NCBI RefSeq assembly: GCF_001953885.1
Contig: NZ_MQUS01000007.1
Coordinates: 124,001 to 188,000, forward strand
Direction of reading: 5' to 3'
Length of the DNA stretch: 64,000 nucleotides
DNA from: Streptomyces sp. IMTB 2501
GTDB taxonomy: Bacteria; Actinomycetota; Actinomycetes; Streptomycetales; Streptomycetaceae
Of the stretch, positions 44,700 to 52,212 are shown piece after piece. Positions within the stretch are counted from its first letter, which is position 1; the number at the start of each line of letters is the position of its first letter. The translations under genes and the position numbers were made by a program. The notes below the pieces were generated by a model that was not told where the DNA came from, did not search any database, and saw nothing but the letters and a program-made list of their open reading frames with translations.

Positions 44700-45803
44700 T
44701 CAGCGTTCCAGCCGCGCCACCCGCCCCTTCTCGCCGGCCGCCCAGCAGCTGAGGTCGGGTGTGCAGGCCACGGTGTCGTACGAGCCGGTGTCGATCGTCC
44801 GCCAGGTGCGGCCGGCGTCCGTGGTCAGGTCTGTGCCGGTGGGGCCGACGGCGAGCGCGGCGGTGCGGCTGTGCGGCAGCCAGGCCGCCCCGGAGCGATA
44901 GGCGGGCGGGGGCGTGGTGGCCGGCGTCCAGGTGCGGCCGCCGTCCACCGTGACGGCGGCGGAGTCCGGCGAGGGCTGACCGGGCCGGTAGTCGCCCCCT
45001 ACGGCGAGGCCGTGGCCGCGGTCGCGGAAGGCGAGCGCGAAGACGCCCTTGGCGGGATCGCCGGCCGGGACCGGCGTGTCGGTCGCCGTCCAGGTCAGTC
45101 CCCGGTCGGCGGAGTGCAGCACGCGCGCGTGGGCGCCGCCGCCGGTGGCCAGCCAGACGTCCTTCGGGCCCGAGGTGACCAGGCACTGGCCGCTCGCGGC
45201 GAAACCCGCCTCGCCGTCCAGGGCGGGCGGCATGCCGCCCGCGGGCAGCACCCGCCAGGAGCGGCCGCCGTCGCTCGTGGACAGGATGCGGAACCGTCCG
45301 TCCACGGGGTCGCTCATCGCGAGACCGTGCCGGCGGTCGAAGAAGGCCAGGCAGTCGTAGAACGCCTTCGGGTCGGTGTTGCGGAAGGACTCCGTCCAGG
45401 TCGCCCCGCCGTCGTCGGTGCGGTACACGCGGGACGCCTCGCCCTCGCCGATGGCCAGCACCACGGCGCGCCGCGCGTCGAAGGCCTCTACGTCCCGGAA
45501 CTCCTGGTCCGCCGCACCCGGCGGAGAGACGTTCCGCCAGCTCGCTCCGCCGTCCGTGGTGCGCAGCACCGTGCCGCCGGTGCCGGCCAGCCAGGCGGTG
45601 CGCCGGTCGACGGCCGCCAGGCCCCGGAAGCGGACCTTCGGGGTGCCCGGGTCCTTCGGCGCCCAGTGCGGACTGCCCTGCCCGAGGGGTCCCGCCTCGG
45701 CCACCGGGACGGTCAGCGCGGCCAGCGCCGCCCCGCACGCCACCCCCGCCGCCACCAGCTTGCCCATGCGTCTGCCGTGTCGCGTGCTCCCCAAGCGCCT
45801 CAT
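44700..45803 (-). CDS. Secreted YCF48/BNR-repeat beta-propeller protein
   Basis: About 367 residues: an N-terminal signal (GKLVAAGVACGAALAALTVPVAEAG) then a series of BNR/Asp-box-like blades, recognisable as TTDGGASW, TDDGGATW, TSDGGRSW, SADRGLTW, TVDGGRTW and TTDAGRTW. The fold is a six- or seven-bladed propeller like the photosystem assembly factor YCF48 and sialidase-type exoproteins; ligand unknown. The start is uncertain (ATG 45803, with ATG 45767 an alternative). Confidence 0.85.
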   Translation of the reverse strand: MRRLGSTRHGRRMGKLVAAGVACGAALAALTVPVAEAGPLGQGSPHWAPKDPGTPKVRFRGLAAVDRRTAWLAGTGGTVLRTTDGGASWRNVSPPGAADQEFRDVEAFDARRAVVLAIGEGEASRVYRTDDGGATWTESFRNTDPKAFYDCLAFFDRRHGLAMSDPVDGRFRILSTSDGGRSWRVLPAGGMPPALDGEAGFAASGQCLVTSGPKDVWLATGGGAHARVLHSADRGLTWTATDTPVPAGDPAKGVFALAFRDRGHGLAVGGDYRPGQPSPDSAAVTVDGGRTWTPATTPPPAYRSGAAWLPHSRTAALAVGPTGTDLTTDAGRTWRTIDTGSYDTVACTPDLSCWAAGEKGRVARLER

Positions 45804-46012
45804 GGCGGGCGAAGCTAGCCCACCGGCCCGGCCCCGTCCAGAGGCCGACGGCCCGTCCTCTCGGGCCACATGACCGGTCCGTCGCCGCGCATGAACGCGG
45901 TGACCGAGGTCACTCGTTCTCCGTGTGCACGCATCGGCCCGATCCGTCGTCTTTTCCAGTGCCGGGTGCCGCACACCCGGGCGTAGTCCAGCTGTCACGA
46001 GGGAGCAAGGCG

Positions 46013-46429
46013 TTGTCCACCGTCATCGAGCAGCCCGTAGAGGCCCGTCTCGTCGCCGCCGCACCGCGCATGCCTAGCATTCCCGCGACGCTGCGCTACG
46101 ACCGACGCGATCCGTTCGCCGTCGTCATGACCTTCCCGGCCCCGGCCACCCTCGAAGGGGTCGAGGTGTGCTGGACCTTCTCGCGCGAGCTGCTGTCGGC
46201 CGGGCTGCAGGGGTCCGAGGGCCACGGCGACGTCCGTGTACGGCCGTACGGCTACGACCGGACCGTGCTGGAGTTCCACGCTCCCGAGGGCACCGCGATC
46301 GTGCATGTGCGCTCGGGTGAGATCCGGCGCTTCCTGGCGGCGGCCGACGAACTCGTGCCCGTCGGCCTGGAACACCTTCAGCTCGACCTGGACCACGACC
46401 TGGCCGAGCTGATGCGAGACGCCTGCTGA
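46013..46429 (+). CDS. ssgD: SsgA-like sporulation/cell-division protein, SsgD type
   Basis: 138 residues of the actinomycete-specific SsgA family, which steers peptidoglycan synthesis during sporulation-specific division. Typical features are the LRYDRRDPFAVVMTFPAP, VCWTFSRELL and GDVRVRP segments. The start is TTG 46013 with GGGAG 7-8 nt upstream. From memory the N-terminus (STVIEQPVEARLVAAAP) matches S. coelicolor SsgD, linked to lateral-wall integrity. A palindrome TGACCGAGGTCA lies at 45901-45912, possibly regulatory. Confidence 0.8.
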   Translation: MSTVIEQPVEARLVAAAPRMPSIPATLRYDRRDPFAVVMTFPAPATLEGVEVCWTFSRELLSAGLQGSEGHGDVRVRPYGYDRTVLEFHAPEGTAIVHVRSGEIRRFLAAADELVPVGLEHLQLDLDHDLAELMRDAC

Positions 46430-46510
46430 GCGCTACGCGCGCGTGCCGCCCGAATGCGTGGCCACGCGCGCGTGAAGCCCGAAGGCCCGGCCACTCCCCG
46501 CGGGAGGATT

Positions 46511-46547
46511 TAATCCCGTTGACAGCCCCCGGGCCCCCTCGTACGGT
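46511..46547 (+). promoter_or_regulatory. Consensus-like promoter of the ABC-F gene with AT-rich upstream block
   Basis: TTGACA (46519-46524), a 17-bp spacer and TACGGT (46542-46547) form an unusually good promoter for this organism. Just upstream, GATTTAAT is the only AT-rich block in the area, a few bases from the -35. That arrangement is how WhiB7/WblC-dependent promoters of resistance genes are described. The predicted transcript start near 46554 leaves a leader of about 220 nt. Confidence 0.6.
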
Positions 46548-46584
46548 CTACATCGGTCCTGTTGCCGCCGATTGGAGAAGGACG

Positions 46585-46596
46585 TTGCTCGTCTGA
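46585..46596 (+). CDS. Minimal upstream ORF (three codons) in the ABC-F leader
   Basis: TTG CTC GTC TGA encodes Met-Leu-Val and is preceded by GGAGAAGGA with the GGAG 7 nt away, the best ribosome-binding site in the leader. It lies about 190 nt before the ABC-F start and 6 nt before a segment that pairs with the ABC-F attenuator. A ribosome stalled here by an antibiotic would cover that segment. Confidence 0.5.
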   Translation: MLV

Positions 46597-46602
46597 GGTC
46601 CT

Positions 46603-46772
46603 GAGACACCGCGTCGCACCGTTTGATGTGTGCGCGGCGTACGACCTCGGCGTCCGAGCCGTCCTCCGGCACAGGCCCTTTTCATGGCCTCTTCGTGCCC
46701 CACGACCTTCGGTTCCCGCCTCGCGGTGTCTCGACATGCGCTCACCCGACCGCACGACACCCCTCGCGAGGC
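46603..46772 (+). promoter_or_regulatory. Attenuator with mutually exclusive pairings sequestering the ABC-F ribosome-binding site
   Basis: Region A 46603-46613 (GAGACACCGCG) is perfectly complementary, 11 bp, to region B 46722-46732 (CGCGGTGTCTC). Region B, as GCCTCGCG plus GTGTC (46718-46730), is also complementary to region C, GACAC (46756-46760) plus CGCGAGGC (46765-46772). Region C contains GAGG, the Shine-Dalgarno of the ABC-F gene at 46777. A:B and B:C cannot coexist. Which state is 'on', and whether the effect is on translation or transcription, is not settled by sequence. Confidence 0.6.
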
Positions 46773-46776
46773 CCTT

Positions 46777-48393
46777 ATGTCATCTTCCCTCACCTGCACG
46801 TCCCTGTCCTTCGCCTGGCCCGACGGCACCGCCGTCTTCGACGGCCTGGACATCGCCTTCGGGCCCGGCCGGACCGGGCTCATCGGTGTCAACGGCTCGG
46901 GGAAGTCAACCCTGTTGAAGCTGCTCGCCGGGGAACTCGCCCCGGCCGACGGCACCGTCAAGGTATCCGGCGAGGTCGGTTACCTCCCGCAGAACGTCAC
47001 CCTCGACACCGCGCTGCGCGTCGACCAGGCCCTCGGCATCGCCGAACGGCGGGCCGCACTGCACGCCATCGAGGCCGGCGACGTCGCCGAGGCGCACTTC
47101 GAGACGGTCGGCGACGACTGGGACGTCGAGGAACGCGCCCTCGTCACCCTCGGCGAGCTGGGCCTCGGCCACATCGGCCTGGACCGCACCGTCGGCGAGG
47201 TCTCCGGCGGCGAGTCGGTGCTGCTGCGGCTGGCCGCGCTGCTGCTACGGCGCCCCGACGTGCTGCTGCTGGACGAGCCCACCAACAACCTCGACCTGTA
47301 CGCGCGCCGCCGGCTCTACCAGGCCGTCGCCGCGTGGCCGGGTGTCCTGGTCGTGGTCAGCCACGACCGGGAACTGCTCGACCTGGTCGACCAGATCGCG
47401 GAGCTGCGCTCCGGGGAGGTCACCTGGTACGGCGGCGGCTTCTCGGCCTACGAGGAGGCCCTGGCCGTCGAGCAGGAGGCGGCCGAGCGGATGGTGCGCG
47501 TCGCCGAGGCCGATGTGCGCAAGCAGAAGCGCGAACTGGCCGACGCCCAGGTCAAACTGGCCCGCCGCAAGCGGTACGGCCAGAAGATGTGGGACTCCAA
47601 GCGCGAACCGAAGATCGTCATGGGCGCCCGCAAACGCGCCGCCCAGGAGTCCGCGGGCAAGCACCGCATCATGCACGAGGAGCGGCTCGCCGAGGCCCGG
47701 GAGCGCCTGGACGAGGCGGCGGAGGCGGTACGGGACGACGACGAGATCCGCGTCGACCTGCCGTACACGGCTGTACCACCCGGCCGGCAGGTCCTCACCC
47801 TGGAGAACCTCTCGATGGCCTATGGAGCGCGCATCAAGGGCATCCTGGATCTGCGCGGCCCGGAGCGGATCGCGCTGGTCGGCCGCAACGGCGCCGGCAA
47901 GACGACGCTGCTGCGGACCGTCGCCGGGGAGCTGGCACCGGTGGCCGGCGAGGCACGGGCGCACGTCCCGCTGCGCTTCCTACCCCAGCGGCTGGACGTG
48001 CTGGACGACGCGCGGACGGTCGCGGAGAACGTGGCCCGGTTCGCGCCGGGCGCCACCAACAACCGGATCCGGGCGCGCCTGGCTCGCTTCCTGTTCCGGG
48101 GCGCGCGGGCCGACCAGAAGGCGGCCACCCTGTCGGGCGGCGAGCGGTTCCGGGCGGCTCTCGCCGCGCTGATGCTCGCCGAACCGGCGCCGCAGCTGCT
48201 GCTGCTCGACGAGCCGACCAACAACCTCGACATGGCGAGCGTGCGACAGCTGACCTCGGCCCTGGAGTCGTACGAGGGCGCACTGCTCGTGGCCAGCCAC
48301 GACCTGCCGTTCCTGGAGTCGATCGGCATCACCCGCTGGCTGTTGATGGAGGAGGGAGAACTGAAGGAGATCGCACCGGAAGAGATCGGGTGA
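46777..48393 (+). CDS. ABC-F family ribosome-protection-type ATPase
   Basis: 538 residues with two ABC cassettes and no membrane part. Walker A GVNGSGKST and GRNGAGKTT, signatures VSGGE and LSGGE, Walker B VLLLDEPTNNLD and LLLLDEPTNNLD. A long charged linker (residues about 225-320, KQKRELADAQVKLARRKRYG region) would reach toward the ribosome P site. Its leader has promoter, upstream ORF and an attenuator, which is characteristic of antibiotic-inducible ABC-F resistance genes, so I favour resistance over housekeeping. I recall an S. coelicolor ABC-F called TiaA from this chromosomal neighbourhood; orthology is unchecked. ATG 46777 is 5 nt after GAGG. Confidence 0.92.
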   Translation: MSSSLTCTSLSFAWPDGTAVFDGLDIAFGPGRTGLIGVNGSGKSTLLKLLAGELAPADGTVKVSGEVGYLPQNVTLDTALRVDQALGIAERRAALHAIEAGDVAEAHFETVGDDWDVEERALVTLGELGLGHIGLDRTVGEVSGGESVLLRLAALLLRRPDVLLLDEPTNNLDLYARRRLYQAVAAWPGVLVVVSHDRELLDLVDQIAELRSGEVTWYGGGFSAYEEALAVEQEAAERMVRVAEADVRKQKRELADAQVKLARRKRYGQKMWDSKREPKIVMGARKRAAQESAGKHRIMHEERLAEARERLDEAAEAVRDDDEIRVDLPYTAVPPGRQVLTLENLSMAYGARIKGILDLRGPERIALVGRNGAGKTTLLRTVAGELAPVAGEARAHVPLRFLPQRLDVLDDARTVAENVARFAPGATNNRIRARLARFLFRGARADQKAATLSGGERFRAALAALMLAEPAPQLLLLDEPTNNLDMASVRQLTSALESYEGALLVASHDLPFLESIGITRWLLMEEGELKEIAPEEIG

Positions 48394-48416
48394 CCCAGGC
48401 CGGGTGAGCGGGGGCC

Positions 48417-48545
48417 GGTACGCCCAGGTGCAAGGCGGAGGAGGGAGGCGACGACAACGCCGCTGGGGTGCCCCCACGCACTTGAGGCATCGGGAGAGGG
48501 TTGCCGGCCCCGCGTCTTCGACAGGATCCGCCGGACAGGCCCGGG
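48417..48545. repeat. Dispersed intergenic repeat, copy 1 (partial)
   Basis: The ABC-F to ddaH gap contains a GGCGGAGGAGGGAGGCGACG / ACAACGCCGCTGGGGTGCCC block and then CCCGCGTCTTCGACAGGATC followed by CGCCGGACAGGCC (to about 48541). The second part is closely similar to the right end of the element at 52108-52212, here in the same orientation but without its left arm. From memory both blocks recur in Streptomyces intergenic regions. Confidence 0.55.
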
Positions 48546-48673
48546 GGGACGTCTCAGGTGGGGCACAGCCTGACAACGAGGGTTTTGTACTGGCCGGAGC
48601 GGACTGCATGATGACCCATCGGCGCCGCTTTCACCGGCGCCGGCCGTCGCACCACCGATTCGAAAGGCCCCTC

Positions 48674-49450
48674 GTGCCCAGCAAGAAGGCCCTCGTCCGC
48701 CGTCCCAGCCCCCGCCTCGCAGAAGGCCTGGTGACGCACATCGAGCGGGAGAAGGCCGACGTGGGGCGCGCGGTCGAGCAGTGGGAGGCGTACGTCGAGG
48801 CGCTGCGCACACACGACTGGGAGACCATCGAGGTCGACCCGGAGGACGACTGCCCGGACTCGGTGTTCGTCGAGGACACCGTCGTCATGTACAAGAACGT
48901 GGCGTTGATCACCCGGCCCGGCGCTCAGTCGCGGCGCGAGGAGACCGTGGGCGTGGAGGAGGCGGTGGCCCGCCTCGGCTGCTCGGTGAACTGGATATGG
49001 GAGCCGGGCACGCTGGACGGCGGTGACGTCCTGAAGGTCGGCGACACCGTGTACGTCGGCCGCGGCGGGCGTACCAACGCGGCCGGTGTGCAGCAGGTTC
49101 GGGCCGCGTTCGAACCGCTGGGCGCGCGCGTGGTCGCCGTCCCGGTGAGCAAGGTGCTGCACCTGAAGTCGGCGGTGACCGCGTTGCCCGACGGCACGGT
49201 GATCGGGCACATACCGAAGGTGGACCGGCCGTCGCTGTTCCCGCGTTTCCTGTCGGTGCCGGAGGAGTCCGGCGCGCACGTGGTGCTGCTCGGCGGCCAC
49301 AAGCTGCTGATGGCGGCGAGCGCCCCGAAGACCGCGGAACTGCTCACCGACCTCGGCCACGAGGTCGTGACGGTGGACATCAGCGAGTTCGAGAAGCTGG
49401 AGGGCTGTGTGACGTGCCTCTCGGTGCGGATGCGGGAGCTGTACGCCTGA
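48674..49450 (+). CDS. ddaH: Dimethylarginine dimethylaminohydrolase (DDAH) family amidinohydrolase
   Basis: 258 residues of the guanidino-group-modifying superfamily. The substrate-binding stretch is DDCPDSVFVEDTVV (Asp/Glu), the catalytic His is in VLHLKSAVTALPDG and the nucleophilic Cys in EGCVTCLSVR near the C-terminus. It hydrolyses methylated arginines or citrulline-forming substrates. Start GTG 48674 has AAAGG with a 7-nt gap. It stands alone; no arginine-methylation gene is nearby. Confidence 0.92.
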   Translation: MPSKKALVRRPSPRLAEGLVTHIEREKADVGRAVEQWEAYVEALRTHDWETIEVDPEDDCPDSVFVEDTVVMYKNVALITRPGAQSRREETVGVEEAVARLGCSVNWIWEPGTLDGGDVLKVGDTVYVGRGGRTNAAGVQQVRAAFEPLGARVVAVPVSKVLHLKSAVTALPDGTVIGHIPKVDRPSLFPRFLSVPEESGAHVVLLGGHKLLMAASAPKTAELLTDLGHEVVTVDISEFEKLEGCVTCLSVRMRELYA

Positions 49451-49586
49451 ACGGGTGGTCCCGTCACTCCGACGGCCCCGGGACCGGCGTGTCCCGGGGT
49501 CATTTCATAGGCCCTCACAAGGCGTTCCAGGCGGCCCGAACACCCGTGCCAGGGGTGCTGATCAGCTGTCTTTACAGCGAACTTAA

Positions 49587-49632
49587 CCTACGGGTTCGTA
49601 ACCTACGGATTCGTAGCCTACGATCACGTAGG
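49587..49632. promoter_or_regulatory. Three tandem palindromes of 15-bp period upstream of the desaturase
   Basis: CCTACG-ggtt-CGTA (49587-49600), CCTACG-gatt-CGTAG (49602-49616) and CCTACG-atca-CGTAGG (49617-49632) repeat exactly every 15 bp; the last is a perfect 6-bp inverted repeat with a 4-bp spacer. They end 67 nt before the desaturase start and are AT-richer than surroundings. This is most easily read as cooperative operator sites for a TetR-type lipid-responsive repressor. Confidence 0.75.
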
Positions 49633-49699
49633 TTTCCCGGCACCGCTCGCCGGACCGTCCCCTCCCTTCCCCCGTTGTTCGGCGTCCCCTGGAGTTCCT

Positions 49700-50674
49700 G
49701 TGACGATCACCTCCCCTCACCTCGGCAGCCCGTCCGCCTGGACCGACGCGCGGCTGCTGTTCGCGCTGGAGGAAGTGGTCGAGAAGGAACTGAACCGGCA
49801 TCTGCAGGTCACCAAGGACTGGATGCCGCACGAGTACGTGCCGTGGAGCGACGCCCGTAACTTCCCGGGCCTGTTCGAGGACGGGGAGGCCTGGGAGAAG
49901 GGCCAGTCCCCGGTGACCGAGATCGGTCGCATCGCCCTCGTGGTCAACCTGCTCACCGAGGACAACCTGCCGAGCTACCACCACGAGATCGCCACGCTCT
50001 TCGGCCGCGACGGCGCCTGGGGCACGTGGGTGCACCGCTGGACGGCCGAGGAGGGCCGGCACGGCATCGTGATGCGTGACTATCTGCTCGCCTCACGCGC
50101 GGTGGACCCGGACAAGCTGGAACAATTCCGTATGGCTCACATGAGCGAGGGCTTCGAGTCCGACAACAGCCACTCGATGCTGCACTCCGTCGCCTACGTC
50201 GCCTTCCAGGAGCTGGCCACCCGGATCTCGCACCGCAACACCGGCCACCAGTCCGGTGACCCGGTGTGCGACCGCATGCTGGCGCGCATCGCCACCGACG
50301 AGAACCTGCACATGGTCTTCTACCGCAACCTGCTGAAGGCCGCGTTCGAGCTGGCGCCCGACCTGACGATGCAGGCCGTTCGGGACGTCGTGGTCAACTT
50401 CCGCATGCCCGGCCACGGCATGCCCGGCTTCGAGCGGGCCGCCGCGCAGATGGCCATCGGCGAGGTCTACAACCTGCGCATCCACCACGACGACGTGCTG
50501 CAGCCCGTGCTGCGCTTCCTGAAGATCATGGAGATCGACGGCCTCGGCCCCGAGGGACGCCAGGCACAGGAGGAACTCGGTCTGTTCATGGGGGGCCTGA
50601 ACGCGGAGGCCACCAAGTTCGACGAGAAGCTGGCCGCCCGCAGGGCCCGCATGGCGGCCCGCAACGAGGGCTGA
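49700..50674 (+). CDS. Acyl-[acyl-carrier-protein] desaturase, di-iron type
   Basis: 324 residues of the soluble plant/mycobacterial stearoyl-ACP desaturase family. Di-iron ligands are visible as TEDNLPSYHHE (Glu...ExxH-like), WTAEEGRHG (EExxH) and ATDENLHM (DExxH). It introduces a cis double bond into a saturated acyl-ACP using O2 and ferredoxin. Start GTG 49700 is close to the family start. It is preceded by the triple operator at 49587-49632, so expression is probably tuned to membrane lipid state. Confidence 0.93.
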   Translation: MTITSPHLGSPSAWTDARLLFALEEVVEKELNRHLQVTKDWMPHEYVPWSDARNFPGLFEDGEAWEKGQSPVTEIGRIALVVNLLTEDNLPSYHHEIATLFGRDGAWGTWVHRWTAEEGRHGIVMRDYLLASRAVDPDKLEQFRMAHMSEGFESDNSHSMLHSVAYVAFQELATRISHRNTGHQSGDPVCDRMLARIATDENLHMVFYRNLLKAAFELAPDLTMQAVRDVVVNFRMPGHGMPGFERAAAQMAIGEVYNLRIHHDDVLQPVLRFLKIMEIDGLGPEGRQAQEELGLFMGGLNAEATKFDEKLAARRARMAARNEG

Positions 50675-50750
50675 CGCACGCGGGGCGACAACCGCCGGCC
50701 TCGCGGACGGGTGGCCCGTCCGGACTCTGGGCGGGCGGCCGGTGCGGGGC

Positions 50751-50996
50751 TCAGTTGGAGGTACGGCGTAGGGCGAGGCGCTCCTTCTCGGACAGGCCGC
50801 CCCAGACGCCGAAGCGCTCGTCGTTGGCCAGCGCGTAGTCCAGGCAGGCCGGGCGCAGCTCGCACATGGCGCAGATGCGCTTCGCCTCGCGTACCGAGCT
50901 GCCGGGCTCGGGGAAGAAGAAGTCCGGGCCGGTCTGCGCACACAGGGCCTGCGCCCGCCAGGTGTCGTCGGCCGGGGTGATCGTCTCGAAGTGCAT
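50751..50996 (-). CDS. WhiB-family iron-sulfur transcription regulator (Wbl protein)
   Basis: 81 residues from ATG 50996. The four Cys of the [4Fe-4S] cluster are present: one in ALCAQTG and three in CAMCELRPAC (CxxC-x5-C), followed by the GVWGG turn and the basic C-terminal RLALRRTSN. Wbl proteins pair with the principal sigma factor. The FFPEPGSS stretch after the first Cys is typical. Which Wbl orthologue it is cannot be said from this alone. No ribosome-binding site precedes ATG 50996; an upstream in-frame TTG adds 13 residues. Confidence 0.92.
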   Translation of the reverse strand: MHFETITPADDTWRAQALCAQTGPDFFFPEPGSSVREAKRICAMCELRPACLDYALANDERFGVWGGLSEKERLALRRTSN

Positions 50997-51268
50997 GACG
51001 AGGATCGTGCCGCGCGGCGAAAAACGTTCGATCAACGCCGGGTCAACGCCGCCGACAGGGCCTCCGGCCGCCCCGATGATGCTCCCTCGGGCCAGCCGCG
51101 CGCACGGCGGCGCGCGGGTATGGCGGGAAAACCCGCGGGACGCGCCGGGTCACCCAGGGTGAGGGCGAGGGCCGGTTCGGCGGGTCGCGGCGTTCCGGCG
51201 GCGATTGTCAGTGGTCGGTGCCAGACTCGGCAGTGCACAGGACGGGACCCCTTTCGAGGAGGGCCAAG

Positions 51269-52063
51269 ATGCTCACCACCCGTTTCGCCAACGGCGCCCC
51301 GAACTGGATCGACGTGACCACGTCCGACATCGACGGCACCCGATCCTTCTACGGCGGTCTCTTCGGCTGGCAGTTCCAGTCGGCGGGGCCGGACTCCGGT
51401 GGCTACGGCTTCTTCCAGCTGGACGGCAGGACCGTGGCGGGCGGCGCGCCGACCACCCCCGATCAGGCCCCGCCGGCCTGGACGGTGTACTTCCAGAGCG
51501 AGGACGCGCAGGCGACCGCGAAGGCCGCCGAACAGGCGCACGGCAGAGTGCTGTTCCAGCCGATGGACGTGATGGGCCAGGGCCACATGGCGGTCCTCGC
51601 CGACCAGGCGGGCGTGCCGTTCGGGATCTGGCAGCCCGGGCAGACCAAGGGCGTCGACGTGGCGAGCGAACCGGGCACGCTGTGCTGGGTCGAGCTGTAC
51701 ACCCCGGACATCGCGGCGGCCGCCGCCTTTTACCACCAGGTGCTCGGCCTGGAGACCTCCGCTGTGCCCTTCCCGGGCGGGACGTACACCTGCGTCAATC
51801 CGGCCGATGGCGGGGACGACGCGATGTTCGGCGGGATCGTGCCACTGGCCGACGACCCGTCCGAGGCCGGGGGCGGCGGCCCGTACTGGCTGCCGTACTT
51901 CGAGGTCGAGGACACCGACGCGGTGGTCGACAAGGTGCAGCAGCTCGGCGGCAAGGTGCGCATGCCGGCGACGACCGTGGAGGGCGTCGGCCGCATGGCC
52001 AAGTTCACCGACCCGTACGGCGCCCGCTTCGCGGTGATCAGAAGCGAGTCGCAGCAGGGCTGA
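51269..52063 (+). CDS. VOC-superfamily protein with two glyoxalase-like domains
   Basis: 264 residues: two repeated VOC modules, residues about 8-125 (NWIDVTTSDIDGTRSFYGGL) and 138-260 (LCWVELYTPDIAAAAAFYHQ). Metal ligands of true glyoxalases are only partly matched, so the reaction is uncertain; many homologues are called 'hydroxylase' or 'glyoxalase' in Streptomyces. Clear start ATG 51269, with GAGGAGGG upstream. Confidence 0.85.
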   Translation: MLTTRFANGAPNWIDVTTSDIDGTRSFYGGLFGWQFQSAGPDSGGYGFFQLDGRTVAGGAPTTPDQAPPAWTVYFQSEDAQATAKAAEQAHGRVLFQPMDVMGQGHMAVLADQAGVPFGIWQPGQTKGVDVASEPGTLCWVELYTPDIAAAAAFYHQVLGLETSAVPFPGGTYTCVNPADGGDDAMFGGIVPLADDPSEAGGGGPYWLPYFEVEDTDAVVDKVQQLGGKVRMPATTVEGVGRMAKFTDPYGARFAVIRSESQQG

Positions 52064-52107
52064 GCCGCGCGCCCGACCGGACCGGTGCTGCCGGGCGCAG
52101 TGGCTGG

Positions 52108-52212
52108 GGCCTGTCCGGCGGATCAGGTCGCAGAAAATCGGTGGCATCGTATGGGCGCAGGCGAGGGGGCGTGCCGGTCCCCGCGTCTGCGACAGGTTGC
52201 GCCGGACGGTCC
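52108..52212. repeat. Dispersed intergenic inverted-repeat element, copy 2
   Basis: About 105 bp bounded by imperfect inverted arms: GGCCTGTCCGGCGGATCAGG then TCGCAG (52108-52133) and CTGCGACAGGTTGCGCCGGA then CGGTCC (52187-52212). GTCCGGCG/CGCCGGAC and GTCGCAG/CTGCGAC match exactly. The right half, including CCCGCGTCTGCGACAG, is shared with 48505-48541. Structure fits a small non-coding mobile or recombination-spread element; it also could terminate transcription of the VOC or LacI gene. Confidence 0.6.
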
